From the NCBI RefSeq assembly GCF_006335125.1, contig NZ_VDMO01000006.1:160756-224755 (forward strand): a stretch of DNA of 64,000 nucleotides, written 5' to 3'. A program made the translations under genes and the position numbers. Below the pieces are notes generated by a model, which had not been told where the DNA came from, made no database searches, and saw only the letters and a program-made list of their open reading frames with translations. Below are positions 23,210 to 35,820 of this stretch, in pieces (position 1 is the first letter of the stretch; every line of letters starts with the position of its first letter). Origin of the DNA: Deinococcus radiopugnans ATCC 19172 (lineage in GTDB: Bacteria; Deinococcota; Deinococci; Deinococcales; Deinococcaceae).

Positions 23210-25054
23210 TTACCCCTGGACCAGTTCGGCCTGCGCTTCCTGCTCCTGGCGGAACTGCAGTTCGTACAGGTCGCGGTACAACCCGCCCCTGGCCAGCAGT
23301 TCGGCATGCGTACCGTCCTCGACCACTTCCCCGGCATTCATGACCAGAATGCGGTCCGCGTTGCGGATGGTGGACAGGCGGTGGGCGATCACGAAGGTGG
23401 TGCGGTGCTGCATCAGGCGTTCCAGCGCGGCCTGCACCAGCGATTCGGATTCGTTGTCCAGGGCGCTGGTGGCCTCGTCCAGAATCAGGATGCGCGGGTC
23501 CTTGAGGATCGCGCGGGCGATGGCGACGCGCTGGCGCTGACCGCCGGACAACTTGACGCCGCGCTCGCCCACCACCGTTTCGTAGCCGTGTTCGAAGGCG
23601 CGAATAAAGTCGTGGGCATTGGCGGCTTTTGCGGCGGCCTCCACCTCCCCCGGCGAAGCGTCGGGGCGGCCGTACAGGATGTTCTCGCGTACGGTGCCGG
23701 AAAAGAGCAGCGTTTCCTGCGGCACCAGCCCCACCTGGGCGCGCAGATCCGTGAGCGGGTACTCGCGCACGTCCTGGCCGTCCACGCGCAGCGAGCCGCC
23801 GGTCACGTCCCAGAAGCGCGGAATCAGATTGACGAAGGTGGTCTTGCCCGCGCCGCTGGGACCGACCAGGGCCACGACCTGACCAGCCGGCACGTCCACG
23901 TTGATGTGCCGCAGGACCGCCGCGCCCTCAAACGCCGAATCGCCGTCGTAGGTGAAGCTCACGTCGCGGAACTCCACCCGGCCCTCGGCGCGGGCCAGCG
24001 GCAGCGGCGCGGCGGGGGCCGGCAGATCGCTGCGCTCGTCCATCAGCTCGAAAATACGGCTCGACGCGCCCAGCGCCTCCTGAAACTGGTTGAAGATACC
24101 GGTCAGCGCGGCCACCGTGCCGCCCACCTGCAGCGCATAAATCAGGAAGGTCACCAGATTGCCGGGGGTCATGCTGCCGGCCATCACCTGCCGTCCGCCG
24201 TACCACAGCACCACCGCCAGCGCCCCGAAGGTCAGGAAGCTCATCACGCCGCCCATCAGGGCCTGCAGGCGGGCGCGGCGCAGCGCGGCCAGGAAGCTGA
24301 CCACGATGCCCTGGCCGTAGCGGTGGCGCTCTACACCTTCAGCGGTAAAGCTCTGGACCACGCGCACGCCGCTGATGGCCTCCTCGGCGTTGGCGTTGGC
24401 GGCGGCCACGGCGTCTTGCACCTCACGGCTGACCCGGCGGATGCGCCGCCCGATGAAGATGGCCGTGCCGATGATCAGCGGGATCACGGCCAGCGTCAGC
24501 AGGCTCAGGCGGGCGCTGGTCAGGACCAGCAGGATCACGGCCCCCACCAGACTGACCGACTGCGCGGCCAGCTGCGCCAGCGCCGTGCTGGTCACGGTCT
24601 GCACGGTCCCCACGTCGGCGGTCAGGCGACTGGTCAGGTCACCGGTCTTGTGATCCCCAAAAAAGCGCGGCGACAGCGTGAGCAGATGCGAGAACAGCGA
24701 ACGCCGCAGGTCCGCCACCACGCCTGCCCCCACCCTTGAAAGCAGGTACGACTGCGCCGCCCCAAACAGCGACGACAGCGCGAAAATGCCCAGCAGCAGC
24801 AGCACGGTGCGGTCCAGCGGGCCGGTGTCGGTGCTGCCCACCTTGAGGAACGAGGCGTCGATCAGCCGCCCGAACAGCAGCGGAAACACCAGATTCAGGC
24901 CGCTGGAAATCAGGGTGGCCAGCGCGCCCAGAATGAAGATGACGCGGTAGGGTCTGGCGTAGGCCAGCAGCCGCATCAGTTGCCGGGGATCGCGTTTGGG
25001 ACGGGGCGCGTCGGGGTCACGGGTGGAGGTGGGACGGCCAGGGCGCGAGAACAT
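23210..25054 (-). CDS. ABC transporter, fused permease and ATPase (exporter type)
   Basis: 614 aa half-transporter of the MsbA/LmrA/BmrA class, expected to work as a dimer exporting lipids or hydrophobic compounds. Six membrane segments (about 35-320) are followed by the nucleotide-binding domain with Walker A G-P-S-G-A-G-K-T-T, signature L-S-G-G-Q-R-Q-R, Walker B ILILDEATS and the H-loop I-A-H-R-L-S-T. TACCCT lies 6 nt before the ATG at 25054, a leaderless-type promoter. It is divergent from the zinc-ribbon gene. The substrate cannot be told from sequence. Confidence 0.92.
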   Translation of the reverse strand: MFSRPGRPTSTRDPDAPRPKRDPRQLMRLLAYARPYRVIFILGALATLISSGLNLVFPLLFGRLIDASFLKVGSTDTGPLDRTVLLLLGIFALSSLFGAAQSYLLSRVGAGVVADLRRSLFSHLLTLSPRFFGDHKTGDLTSRLTADVGTVQTVTSTALAQLAAQSVSLVGAVILLVLTSARLSLLTLAVIPLIIGTAIFIGRRIRRVSREVQDAVAAANANAEEAISGVRVVQSFTAEGVERHRYGQGIVVSFLAALRRARLQALMGGVMSFLTFGALAVVLWYGGRQVMAGSMTPGNLVTFLIYALQVGGTVAALTGIFNQFQEALGASSRIFELMDERSDLPAPAAPLPLARAEGRVEFRDVSFTYDGDSAFEGAAVLRHINVDVPAGQVVALVGPSGAGKTTFVNLIPRFWDVTGGSLRVDGQDVREYPLTDLRAQVGLVPQETLLFSGTVRENILYGRPDASPGEVEAAAKAANAHDFIRAFEHGYETVVGERGVKLSGGQRQRVAIARAILKDPRILILDEATSALDNESESLVQAALERLMQHRTTFVIAHRLSTIRNADRILVMNAGEVVEDGTHAELLARGGLYRDLYELQFRQEQEAQAELVQG

Positions 25055-25198
25055 GGGTGCAGGGTACGCCTGTGCGCGGGGTCAGATGGCCGGAAAGATG
25101 ACCAAGCCCATGCTGGCGGTCAGGCAGGCACGCGCGTGCTCACGTTTTCTTGCCCCATCGGAACCGGCCCCGGCCATTGGGAGGTACACTGGCGGGTG

Positions 25199-25921
25199 AT
25201 GACTGATCTTTCCCCCCTCCGTCGCCTGCACCGCGTTCAGGAACTTGACCTGGGCCTTGACCGTCTGCGCGACGAGGAACAGAATTTCCCCGATGACCTG
25301 CGGGCCGCCCGCGCCGAGCAGGAACGCCTCAACAACGACCTGGAAGACACCGAGATTACCCTGGAAGGCGTGGACCGGCGCGTCCGCCAGCAGGAGCAGG
25401 ACCTGAGCGGCACCCGCGAGCAGATCGCCCGCGCCGCTGAGGAGCAGGAAAAGAACGCCTTCGACGCCCGCGCCCAGAGCCAGTACGGCAGCCGGATTCA
25501 GCAACTCGGCGAGCGCGCCGACGAGATGGAAGAGGACCTGCTGCCCCTGCGCGAGCGCCAGCGCGAGCTGAACGAACGCGCCGCCGACCTGCGCGCCCAG
25601 CACCGCGCCCTGCGCCCCAGCCTGAACGAGATGGAGGAAAAGGACGAGTCGCGTATTCAGGACCTGCGCGCCCAGGGCGAAGCGGACCGCCAGGAACGTG
25701 CCGGGCTGGTCAGCGATCTGGACGCCCGCACCGTGCGCGAGTACGACATGATCCGCAAGGCCAAGAAGGGCCTGGGCGTGGTGGAGATCCGGAACGGACG
25801 CTGCACCGGCTGCAACGTGGTCCTGCCCGTCAACGTGCAGCAGAAGGCCGCGCTGGGCAAGCTGCCCCCCGTGAAGTGCCCGTCCTGCGGCCGATTCCTG
25901 ATCCGGCTGGACCTGGACTAA
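25199..25921 (+). CDS. C4-type zinc ribbon protein with long coiled coil
   Basis: 240 aa. Residues about 10-185 are an almost continuous charged coiled coil. The C-terminus carries the C4 zinc ribbon of the DUF164/CT398 family, with C-T-G-C and C-P-S-C pairs in NGRCTGCNV and VKCPSCGRFL. Members of this family are nucleic-acid-linked coiled-coil proteins of uncertain role (CT398 binds sigma-54 and secretion proteins in Chlamydia). The start at 25199 follows TACACT by 8 nt (25185-25190); the longer frame upstream overlaps the ABC gene and is a shadow. Confidence 0.85.
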   Translation: MTDLSPLRRLHRVQELDLGLDRLRDEEQNFPDDLRAARAEQERLNNDLEDTEITLEGVDRRVRQQEQDLSGTREQIARAAEEQEKNAFDARAQSQYGSRIQQLGERADEMEEDLLPLRERQRELNERAADLRAQHRALRPSLNEMEEKDESRIQDLRAQGEADRQERAGLVSDLDARTVREYDMIRKAKKGLGVVEIRNGRCTGCNVVLPVNVQQKAALGKLPPVKCPSCGRFLIRLDLD

Positions 25922-25989
25922 CTGGGGCGGGGAGCAGGGAAAAGGACTCAGGCTGTTTGCCTCTATCCCATTGCTTCCCTCCCGACGCC

Positions 25990-26967
<978 letters not shown>

Positions 26968-27061
26968 TGTGAAGGCTGACCGGACGCGGCGGCCACCAGT
27001 CTGGGCAGCGGCTCACCCCGCCCAGACCGCTTGCATTACACTGGCGCAAAGGTGAAATGGA

Positions 27062-28528
27062 ATGACTGCATATAGACGTCCGCTGGACGTGGTAATCCTT
27101 GCGGCGGGTCAGGGAACCCGCATGAACTCGGCCCTTCCCAAGGTGCTGCACCCCGTGGCAGGCCGCCCGATGGTGACCTGGGCTGTGAAGGCGGCGCAGG
27201 CGCTGGGCGCACGCAACGTGGTGGTGGTGACCGGGCACGGCGCGGAGCAGGTGGAAGCGGCGCTGGCCACTCAGCACGTGATGTTCGCCCGCCAGGAGCA
27301 GCGGCTGGGCACGGGCCACGCCTTCCTGTGCGGCATCGACGCCCTGAGCGCAGCGCTGCCCGCAGGCGGCCAGGAGGACGCCGACGTGCTGGTCCTGTAC
27401 GGCGACACGCCGCTGCTGCGCTCCACGACGCTGGAGGCCATGCTGGAGGACCACCGCGCGCGGGGCAGCGCCCTGACCCTGCTGACCGGGGAACTGCCCG
27501 ACGCCACCGGCTACGGGCGCATCATTCGCGACGCGCAGGGTGAGGTGGAACGCATCGTGGAACAGAAGGACGCCACGCCCGAGCAGGAACGGGTGGGCGA
27601 GTTTAATAGCGGCGTGTACCTGATGGACTCGCGGGCCGGGGAACTGGCGCACCGCATCGGCAACGACAACGCGGCGGGCGAGTATTACCTGACGGATCTG
27701 CTGGGCCTGTACCGCGCCGAGGGCGAGGCCGCCCACGCCTTCAAGCTCACGGACCCCGACGAGGTGATGGGCGCGAATGACCGCGCGGGTCTGGCCGACC
27801 TGGAGATGATCCTGCGCCGCCGCATCAACGCCCGGCACATGCGCGCGGGCGTGACCCTGCAAGACCCCGAGCGCATCAGCATTGAGGACAGTGTGGTCCT
27901 GGGCCGTGACGTGACCCTGGAACCCGGCGTGATCCTGCGCGGCCAGACGGTGCTGGGCGAGAACGTGACCGTGGGGGCCTACAGCGTCGTCACCGACAGC
28001 GTGCTGGAGGCTGGGGTGGTGGTCAAGGCCCACAGCGTGCTGGAGGGCGCGCACGTCGGCGCCGGCAGCGACGTCGGGCCGTTTGCCCGCCTGCGCCCCG
28101 GCACCGTGCTGGGCGAGGGCGTGCATATCGGCAACTTCGTGGAGACCAAGAACGCGCGGCTGGACGCCGGGGTCAAAGCCGGACATCTGGCCTACCTGGG
28201 CGACGTTCAGATCGGCGCGGAGACCAACGTCGGCGCGGGCACCATTGTCGCCAACTACGACGGCGTCAACAAGCATCCCAGCGTGGTCGGCGCGGGCGTC
28301 TTCATCGGCAGCAACAGCACCATCATCGCCCCGCGCACGGTGGGCGACGCCGCCTTTATCGCCGCTGGAAGTGCCGTCCACGACGACGTCCCGGAGGGCG
28401 CGATGGCCGTGGCCCGTGGCAAACAGCGCAACATCGAGGGCTGGTCCCGGCGCTACTGGGGCGGCCTGCGCGACAAGGTGCAGAAAAAGTTGCCGTGGCT
28501 GGCCGGTTGGCTGGAACGGCAGGAATAA
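27062..28528 (+). CDS. glmU: Bifunctional N-acetylglucosamine-1-phosphate uridyltransferase / glucosamine-1-phosphate acetyltransferase
   Basis: 488 aa, full length. The N-terminal pyrophosphorylase domain has L-A-A-G-Q-G-T-R-M and L-P-K-V-L-H. The C-terminal left-handed beta helix has hexapeptide repeats from about residue 270 and the acetyltransferase His/Asn region ([12 protein letters not shown]). It makes UDP-GlcNAc for peptidoglycan. AAAGGTG lies about 8 nt before the ATG at 27062 and TACACT at 27037-27042, so this gene has an ordinary short leader rather than a leaderless start. Confidence 0.96.
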   Translation: MTAYRRPLDVVILAAGQGTRMNSALPKVLHPVAGRPMVTWAVKAAQALGARNVVVVTGHGAEQVEAALATQHVMFARQEQRLGTGHAFLCGIDALSAALPAGGQEDADVLVLYGDTPLLRSTTLEAMLEDHRARGSALTLLTGELPDATGYGRIIRDAQGEVERIVEQKDATPEQERVGEFNSGVYLMDSRAGELAHRIGNDNAAGEYYLTDLLGLYRAEGEAAHAFKLTDPDEVMGANDRAGLADLEMILRRRINARHMRAGVTLQDPERISIEDSVVLGRDVTLEPGVILRGQTVLGENVTVGAYSVVTDSVLEAGVVVKAHSVLEGAHVGAGSDVGPFARLRPGTVLGEGVHIGNFVETKNARLDAGVKAGHLAYLGDVQIGAETNVGAGTIVANYDGVNKHPSVVGAGVFIGSNSTIIAPRTVGDAAFIAAGSAVHDDVPEGAMAVARGKQRNIEGWSRRYWGGLRDKVQKKLPWLAGWLERQE

Positions 28529-28531
28529 AGC

Positions 28532-28589
28532 AAGACACAGGAGGGGGGGCCATGACAACCGACATGCCCCCCCCTCCTGTGTTCGTCTT
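28532..28589. terminator. Long bidirectional terminator between glmU and folE
   Basis: ACACAGGAGGGGGGGC pairs with GCCCCCCCTCCTGTGT around a 14-base loop, with outer AAGAC/GTCTT pairing. It separates two convergent genes. Confidence 0.85.
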
Positions 28590-28594
28590 GCGTG

Positions 28595-29224
<630 letters not shown>

Positions 29225-29296
29225 CGGGCCAGTATGGGGTGTGGCCTGGCGGATTGAACGTAACTTCGGTTAAAAGTCCAACATCGTCAGCCTGTC

Positions 29297-29320
29297 CTGC
29301 CCCCCTGCCCCCCTGCCCCC
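29297..29320. repeat. Three tandem copies of CTGCCCCC
   Basis: An 8-base unit is repeated three times without change in the intergenic region upstream of the DsbA-like gene. Confidence 0.85.
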
Positions 29321-29367
29321 CAGCGGACCCGGCGGCATCCTTGCCTCACTTGTCTCACCAGCCAGCC

Positions 29368-29373
29368 TAGAAT
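29368..29373 (+). promoter_or_regulatory. Leaderless-type -10 box of the DsbA-like gene
   Basis: TAGAAT followed after 7 nt by the GTG start at 29381, with no ribosome-binding site between. Confidence 0.6.
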
Positions 29374-29380
29374 CGGGGGC

Positions 29381-30412
29381 GTGCCTTTCTCCCTCTCCTC
29401 CGGTTCTGCCGTCCCTGTGCGTGGTCTGCACCTTCTCTTGCTGGGCGCCAGTCTGCTGGGCTGCGGCGCGCAGGCGCAACTGTGGCAGACGCCGCAGGTC
29501 ACGGCGAAACAGCCGCTGCTGGCGGGGTACACCGCTGCGGGCCATGTCTTCAGGAAGAAAGACACCACCTTCACGCTGGACGTGGTGGCCGAGCGGGTGG
29601 TGGGCGTGCTGGTGGAGACCACCAACACCGCCGACCTGGCACGCGGGTTCGGCGTGGCCTGGGACATGACCGAGAAGGACCTGCCAGAACTGCAAAAAAA
29701 CCTGACCTCGCCGGGCGTTCTGATGTCTGCTCTCCGGGGAATTGTCGATGTGGCCGACGAGTACGGCACCAGTGTCCTCGCGTTGCGGCGAACCGGAGTG
29801 GGCTGGAAGGCGTACCTGACCCTCAACATCCTGCCCGAAAGCACCTTTCCCCGCAGCGCCAACGTGACCGGGCAGGCCAGCGCCCCCAACGTCATCCACC
29901 TCATGAGCGACTTTCAGTGTCCGTACTGCCAGGACCTGTGGACCGGCGATCTGGCGGGATGGCGCAAACAGCCGGGCCAGTACCGCGTCGTGTACCACCA
30001 GTTTCCGCTGGATTTCCACAAGAATGCCTTCGCCGCCGCCGAAGCCTCCGAGTGCGCCGCCGCCCAGGGGCAGTTCTGGCCGTACTCGGACCGTCTGTTC
30101 GAGCGTTTCAACCAGTGGACCCGTCTGGAGACTGTCAGGGCCACCGAGAAATTTGCCCTCTACGCCAAAGAGGGCGGGCTGAACGTCGCCGCCTTCAAAA
30201 CGTGCATGGGCAAACACACCACCCAGGCCGAAATCAAACGGCAGCTGGCCAGCAAGGAAACCGCCTTCGTGAGCGGCACGCCGACGGTCTATCTGAACGG
30301 CATCAGGCTGCTGGAACGCAGCGCGGAGGAACAGCAAGCGGTGCTGGCCGTGACCCGCGCCGTGCCCAGCGCCGGGACTGTGATCGAGGGGCGACTCAGG
30401 GCGTTCCGTTAA
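29381..30412 (+). CDS. DsbA-like thioredoxin-fold lipoprotein
   Basis: 343 aa from a GTG start fixed by the TAGAAT box 7 nt upstream. A lipobox-like L-L-L-L-G-A-S-L-L-G-C-G suggests membrane anchoring at the outer face. After an N-terminal domain of about 150 aa comes a thioredoxin fold with the redox motif C-P-Y-C (in S-D-F-Q-C-P-Y-C-Q), the helical insertion with F-A-A-A-E-A-S-E-C-A, and the cis-Pro loop S-G-T-P-T-V-Y-L-N-G. This is the DSBA/Com1 subgroup (thioredoxin_4), usually disulfide oxidants or isomerases of the envelope. Confidence 0.85.
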   Translation: MPFSLSSGSAVPVRGLHLLLLGASLLGCGAQAQLWQTPQVTAKQPLLAGYTAAGHVFRKKDTTFTLDVVAERVVGVLVETTNTADLARGFGVAWDMTEKDLPELQKNLTSPGVLMSALRGIVDVADEYGTSVLALRRTGVGWKAYLTLNILPESTFPRSANVTGQASAPNVIHLMSDFQCPYCQDLWTGDLAGWRKQPGQYRVVYHQFPLDFHKNAFAAAEASECAAAQGQFWPYSDRLFERFNQWTRLETVRATEKFALYAKEGGLNVAAFKTCMGKHTTQAEIKRQLASKETAFVSGTPTVYLNGIRLLERSAEEQQAVLAVTRAVPSAGTVIEGRLRAFR

Positions 30413-30421
30413 ACGGCAAAA

Positions 30422-30460
30422 GGGCCGCCCCCGGTTCCCCGGCAGGCGGCCTCTCCCCCT
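30422..30460. terminator. Bidirectional terminator between the DsbA-like gene and thrS
   Basis: GGCCGCC pairs with GGCGGCC. On the minus strand the stem is followed by CTTTT, suiting thrS. Confidence 0.75.
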
Positions 30461-30466
30461 TTGCGG

Positions 30467-32416
<1,950 letters not shown>

Positions 32417-32440
32417 GGTTTTAACTCCTTGGTTGAGCAC

Positions 32441-32609
32441 AAAAAAGCCCGGTCTGGCCGCGAGGTCAGCACAACGCCTGAAAACCGGTAAAAGGCTTTC
32501 AGGCGCGTGGAGTTCGCGTGTTCAGACCGAGGTGCTGGGGCATCCGCCGCCACACGGCTGCCATCACCAGACCGGAGTGATGGGCGCGTGACTTCATGGG
32601 GCCAGGATA
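32441..32609 (-). promoter_or_regulatory. Candidate transcription attenuator in the thrS leader
   Basis: In minus-strand order: a TATCCT -10 box (32604-32609), a 32-codon leader ORF, a strong hairpin at 32475-32505 covering its stop codon (CGCCTGAAAGCC with GGTTTTCAGGCG), then CCAGACCGG (32449-32457) directly before TTTTTT (32441-32446). CCAGACCGG can pair with CCGGTCTGG (32567-32575) or with CGGTCTG (32523-32529), both inside the leader ORF, so translation of the ORF would decide whether a terminator forms. No T-box consensus (TGGNACCGCG) is seen. Confidence 0.5.
32499..32597 (-). CDS. Putative thrS leader peptide (32 aa)
   Basis: The ATG at 32597 is preceded after 6 nt by TATCCT, the same leaderless arrangement as many genes here. 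The peptide begins M-K-S-R-A-H-H-S-G-L and ends N-T-R-T-P-R-A, with two threonine codons (ACG, ACT) five and three codons before the last residue. A ribosome paused at either would cover the CGGTCTG element needed for the terminator stem. Its TGA lies within the 32475-32505 hairpin. Only two Thr codons is modest for an attenuator, so the control signal is an inference. Confidence 0.5.
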   Translation of the reverse strand: MKSRAHHSGLVMAAVWRRMPQHLGLNTRTPRA

Positions 32610-32640
32610 GCGGGTTGGGGGTGGGCGGGGCAAGCCGGGG

Positions 32641-33297
32641 TCAGGCGGCGTTCCGCAGAGCTTTGGGTAGCAGGCTCAGAGCTGCCCTGGGCCGTAAAAA
32701 ATAAAGAACCCCGCATTGAGCCAGGGCGGTGACCAGAAGCTCACCCCAACCCATATTGTGAGGCTTGAAAAGAAACAGGAACAGCATCGTCCAGATTGGA
32801 ACAGCCACCACACTCAGCACCCGCCAGAGAATCGCGGCGGCCACGCTGGAGAATCTGATGATTACAAAACGCTCCATCAGGACGGCCACCACGGCAAACC
32901 CCCAGTAGATCAGCGTATTTGTCCAGCTGAACGTTCCGTTCAATTGCAGATTGATCAGAGGGAGCGAGAGGACAAGTACGGCGGCCACGAAGTTGAAGAG
33001 TCGCCACCATCCACCCGGATAAAAGCCCCGTTCCAGCACGCGGCGTGTGGCCGAATCCTGCCAGAGCCACTCCACCTCGGCCCGCGTAAAATGCGTTTCT
33101 TCCAGCCTGCGCCGAACTTCCCGCGCGTTGCCTAGCGCATGCAGAGCCGCCGCTTCGGGATTCGGGTGGCCTTCAGCCTGGAGCATCTGCGCGGTCTCCC
33201 TGGCGTGGGCCTCCAGCTCGCGACGCAGGCGGGTGGCGGTTTCATGCGGGAATACGCCTGTCACGATGTCCAGCCAGCGTTGCAACTCTGAACTCAT
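32641..33297 (-). CDS. Membrane protein with N-terminal HAAS-like helical region
   Basis: 218 aa. The soluble N-terminus (about 1-75) is a helical segment with an L-R-R-E-L-E-A-H pattern typical of the HAAS domain found in proteins encoded next to PadR regulators. It is followed by four membrane segments (about 90-110, 122-140, 147-170, 178-195). Its ATG overlaps the stop of the preceding membrane protein (ATGA 33294-33297). Function unknown; in related clusters such proteins are thought to respond to membrane stress. The longer frame to 33378 is a shadow. Confidence 0.75.
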   Translation of the reverse strand: MSSELQRWLDIVTGVFPHETATRLRRELEAHARETAQMLQAEGHPNPEAAALHALGNAREVRRRLEETHFTRAEVEWLWQDSATRRVLERGFYPGGWWRLFNFVAAVLVLSLPLINLQLNGTFSWTNTLIYWGFAVVAVLMERFVIIRFSSVAAAILWRVLSVVAVPIWTMLFLFLFKPHNMGWGELLVTALAQCGVLYFLRPRAALSLLPKALRNAA

Positions 33298-33899
33298 GCC
33301 TGTTCTCCTTCCAGGGCCAGCGTGCGGGCAAGGCGGGCGTCTCGGCCAAGCTGAACTCTGGTGCCGTAAGCCAGCCACAATGTCAGGACGGGCAGGGCCA
33401 GCCAGCTACGTCCACCGAACAGAAGTTCCGTAGCGGTGGGCCATTGAATGAACATGAAGCACACCATGAACATCCACAGCCGCCATTTTCTGCGACGGAC
33501 CGGGTGAAGACGCTGCGTCAGCCACAGCGTCACGACGACGAGCAACAGAAGAAGTCCTCGAACAGACCAGACACCGTGAAATGGAACATGGAAGAACGCG
33601 TCATTGGAACTCGATACCAACCACAGCAGCATAGGTGCGCCCAGAAGCGGCCAATCACTCAGGTTAAAGCCCTGGCGATTTTTGCCGCCAGTAAGCAACT
33701 CTAGCCACTCGTCATTCGTCAGGTACAGCCGCCGCAACTCCGCCGCCGTGTCGTCCGGTCTGCCTAGCAAGGGGCGCACGTCCGCGCCTTCATCCACTCC
33801 CGCGTCCTGCAAGTGGGCCAGCGTGTCGGCCTTGACGCGGGCCGTGACCCCGGCGGGCAGGTCCTGCGTGGCCCGCACCAGCCATTCGCTGGCTTTCAT
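33294..33899 (-). CDS. Membrane protein with HAAS-like N-terminus (paralogue-like partner)
   Basis: 201 aa with the same plan as its downstream neighbour: a helical soluble N-terminus (W-L-V-R-A-T-Q-D-L-P, then R-V-K-A-D-T-L-A-H-L) and about four hydrophobic segments. It overlaps both the PadR gene (33896-33899) and the next membrane gene by 4 nt. The two membrane proteins may form a hetero-oligomer controlled by PadR. Function unknown. Confidence 0.72.
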   Translation of the reverse strand: MKASEWLVRATQDLPAGVTARVKADTLAHLQDAGVDEGADVRPLLGRPDDTAAELRRLYLTNDEWLELLTGGKNRQGFNLSDWPLLGAPMLLWLVSSSNDAFFHVPFHGVWSVRGLLLLLVVVTLWLTQRLHPVRRRKWRLWMFMVCFMFIQWPTATELLFGGRSWLALPVLTLWLAYGTRVQLGRDARLARTLALEGEQA

Positions 33900-34210
33900 A
33901 CCGGCCCCCCGATCACCGCGCCCACCGCCCGCACCTGCTGTTCCCATTGGCGGCGCGATTTCGCCAGCGCCCCACCGCCCTTCTGTGTCAGGCGGTACTC
34001 GCGGCGCACCCGCCCGCCGATTTCATGTTCGTGGCTTTCCACCATACCCTCGGCTTCCAGCGCGTGCAATGCCGGGTACAGGGTGCCCTCACGGGCATTC
34101 AGCAGGCCGTCGCTGCGTGCCTTGATCGCCTGGGCAATGGCATAGCCGTGTTCTGGCTGCCGTTCCAGCACCGCCAGGATCAACAGGCGCAACTGCTCGC
34201 GGGTGTTCAT
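33896..34210 (-). CDS. PadR family transcriptional regulator
   Basis: 104 aa, the short PadR type. The winged helix has L-L-I-L-A-V-L, the P-E-H-G-Y-A-I-A-Q-A-I signature, E-G-T-L-Y-P-A-L-H-A-L-E and R-R-E-Y-R-L-T-Q-K-G. It heads a three-gene overlapping operon with two HAAS-type membrane proteins, a common PadR association, and probably represses it. TATGCT ends 6 nt before the ATG (complement of 34217-34222), a leaderless promoter. Confidence 0.9.
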   Translation of the reverse strand: MNTREQLRLLILAVLERQPEHGYAIAQAIKARSDGLLNAREGTLYPALHALEAEGMVESHEHEIGGRVRREYRLTQKGGGALAKSRRQWEQQVRAVGAVIGGPV

Positions 34211-34241
34211 GGCCGCAGCATACCTCTATTTTCGATGTATC

Positions 34242-35030
34242 TCAACGAGAGGTATCGGACGAATGGCTTTCAAGCCCGTACACCCGCCGTGCATTCGCGT
34301 CCGTCATGCGCTCCAACGTGTCAGCAGGCATCTCTCGGAGGTTGGCGATGAAATCCAGCGTGTGACGCACGTAGCCGGGACGGTTGGGTTTGCCGCGTTT
34401 GGGCACCGGGGCCAGAAAGGGGGCGTCGGTTTCCAGCAGCATCCGTTCCAGGGGCAGGGTGCGGGCGGCGGCGTGAATCTCGTGGGCGTTCTTGTATGTG
34501 GTATTGCCCGCGAAGCCGAAATAGGTGTGCTCGCCGCGCTCCAGGCCGAAGCGCAGCAGCTCCGGGTGACCGCTGAAGCAGTGCAGGATCACCGGCACGT
34601 CCGGCCACCCGCCCAGCACGTCCATCACGCCCCGGTGGGCGCTCTCCTGCCCGGCCTTGTCGCGGGTGTGAATCACCAGCGGCTTGCCCACACGCTGCGC
34701 GAGTTCCAGTTGCCACTCGAAGGCGCTGCGCTGCGCGGCCCGCCGCGTATCGTCCCAGTAGTCGTCCAGCCCGCTCTCGCCGAGGCCCACCACGCGCGGA
34801 TGACAGGCCAGCGCCTCCAACTCCTGCCGGGCTTCTGGCGTGTCCTCCCCAGTGTCGGTGGGGTGCAGACCGACGGTGGCGTACACGTCGGGGAATTGTT
34901 CGGCCAGGGCAACCGCCTTGCGGGCATGTTCGGGACTGGCGCCGATGCAGACCATCGCGCTGAGGCCCAGCTCCCCGCGTGCGGAGGCCGGATCGTCCAG
35001 GTAGTCGAGGTGGCAGTGGGTGTCGATCAT
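34242..35030 (-). CDS. TatD family metal-dependent deoxyribonuclease
   Basis: 262 aa. The N-terminal D-T-H-C-H-L-D metal motif, [18 protein letters not shown] and C-F-S-G are all TatD hallmarks, with L-L-E-T-D-A-P-F-L near the C-terminus carrying the last metal Asp. TatD enzymes are 3'-5' exonucleases linked to DNA repair and DNA fragmentation. TACCCT lies 7 nt upstream of the ATG at 35030, which supports this start over the longer frame. Confidence 0.93.
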   Translation of the reverse strand: MIDTHCHLDYLDDPASARGELGLSAMVCIGASPEHARKAVALAEQFPDVYATVGLHPTDTGEDTPEARQELEALACHPRVVGLGESGLDDYWDDTRRAAQRSAFEWQLELAQRVGKPLVIHTRDKAGQESAHRGVMDVLGGWPDVPVILHCFSGHPELLRFGLERGEHTYFGFAGNTTYKNAHEIHAAARTLPLERMLLETDAPFLAPVPKRGKPNRPGYVRHTLDFIANLREMPADTLERMTDANARRVYGLESHSSDTSR

Positions 35031-35153
35031 GACTGACAGGGTAAGCGGTATGAGCGGGGCAGCCCCAGCCTGCACCGCTGTGCCCCCGCCGTCCCCCACC
35101 GCGCCCATCCCAGGCCCACCACTCTCATGAGGGCCGGACGCTAGAGTGCCCGC

Positions 35154-35762
35154 GTGCAGAAAACGGGCCTCTACGCGCTGCTGGCGATCCTTGCCTTCGC
35201 CCTGATCTTCGCCTTCTTGCCGGGCGCAGACCGGGGCGGAGCGAAGACGGACGCCACCTTGCGTGGCGTGGAACTGCGTCTGTTTCCCGCACGGGACCCG
35301 GACGCGGTCTGGAGCTTTTCGGCGCAGAACGTCAGCAGCAACCCCGTGTCCAACGAAACGGTACTGACCGGGATTTCTGGCGGCAAGCGGGTTCTCAAGG
35401 AACGCGACGCCAGCGGCAAGTTAACCGGCCGCGAAACGCTGGACGCCACGCTCGACGCGCCCCGGCTGACCATCGACGGGCAGGACGACATAACCACCCG
35501 TCAGGCACGGGTCACGCTGGTCAAGCAGTGTGCGGACATCGTGATGAAGGGAACACCAGAGCAGCCAGTCAGGATCGAGCAGGGGTACGGTTTCTCGACG
35601 CCAGTGGCCGACATTGACTCGCCCAACCTCACCGGCCACGTGGAGAAGATGCGAATGAGTTTCGACTTCAATATCGAGGATTCGGACAACGAGCGCTCCA
35701 CCACCACCTTCAACATCGATGCCACCGAAACCTGTCGCAACGGTCAGCGCGTGCCCATCTGA
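35154..35762 (+). CDS. LptC-like periplasmic protein
   Basis: 202 aa with a GTG start, preceded after 6 nt by TAGAGT (35142-35147). A single N-terminal membrane segment ([15 protein letters not shown]) anchors a beta-rich domain of the LptC/YrbK jelly-roll type ([11 protein letters not shown], then W-S-F-S-A-Q-N-V). In didermic bacteria LptC passes lipopolysaccharide from the LptB2FG pump to LptA. It is followed 58 nt later by two LptA-like genes, which supports the call. Deinococcus is not known to make LPS, so the cargo would be another envelope lipid. Confidence 0.7.
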   Translation: MQKTGLYALLAILAFALIFAFLPGADRGGAKTDATLRGVELRLFPARDPDAVWSFSAQNVSSNPVSNETVLTGISGGKRVLKERDASGKLTGRETLDATLDAPRLTIDGQDDITTRQARVTLVKQCADIVMKGTPEQPVRIEQGYGFSTPVADIDSPNLTGHVEKMRMSFDFNIEDSDNERSTTTFNIDATETCRNGQRVPI

Positions 35763-35820
35763 CCCTACGCAGTCACACTTGATCCTTTTCAATCCTCTCC
35801 ACTTTTCAAGGAGTTCCGCC

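Noticed and set aside
32417..32609. T-box riboswitch in the thrS leader
   Set aside because: The conserved antiterminator sequence and specifier loop are not seen. A leader-peptide attenuator explains the elements better.
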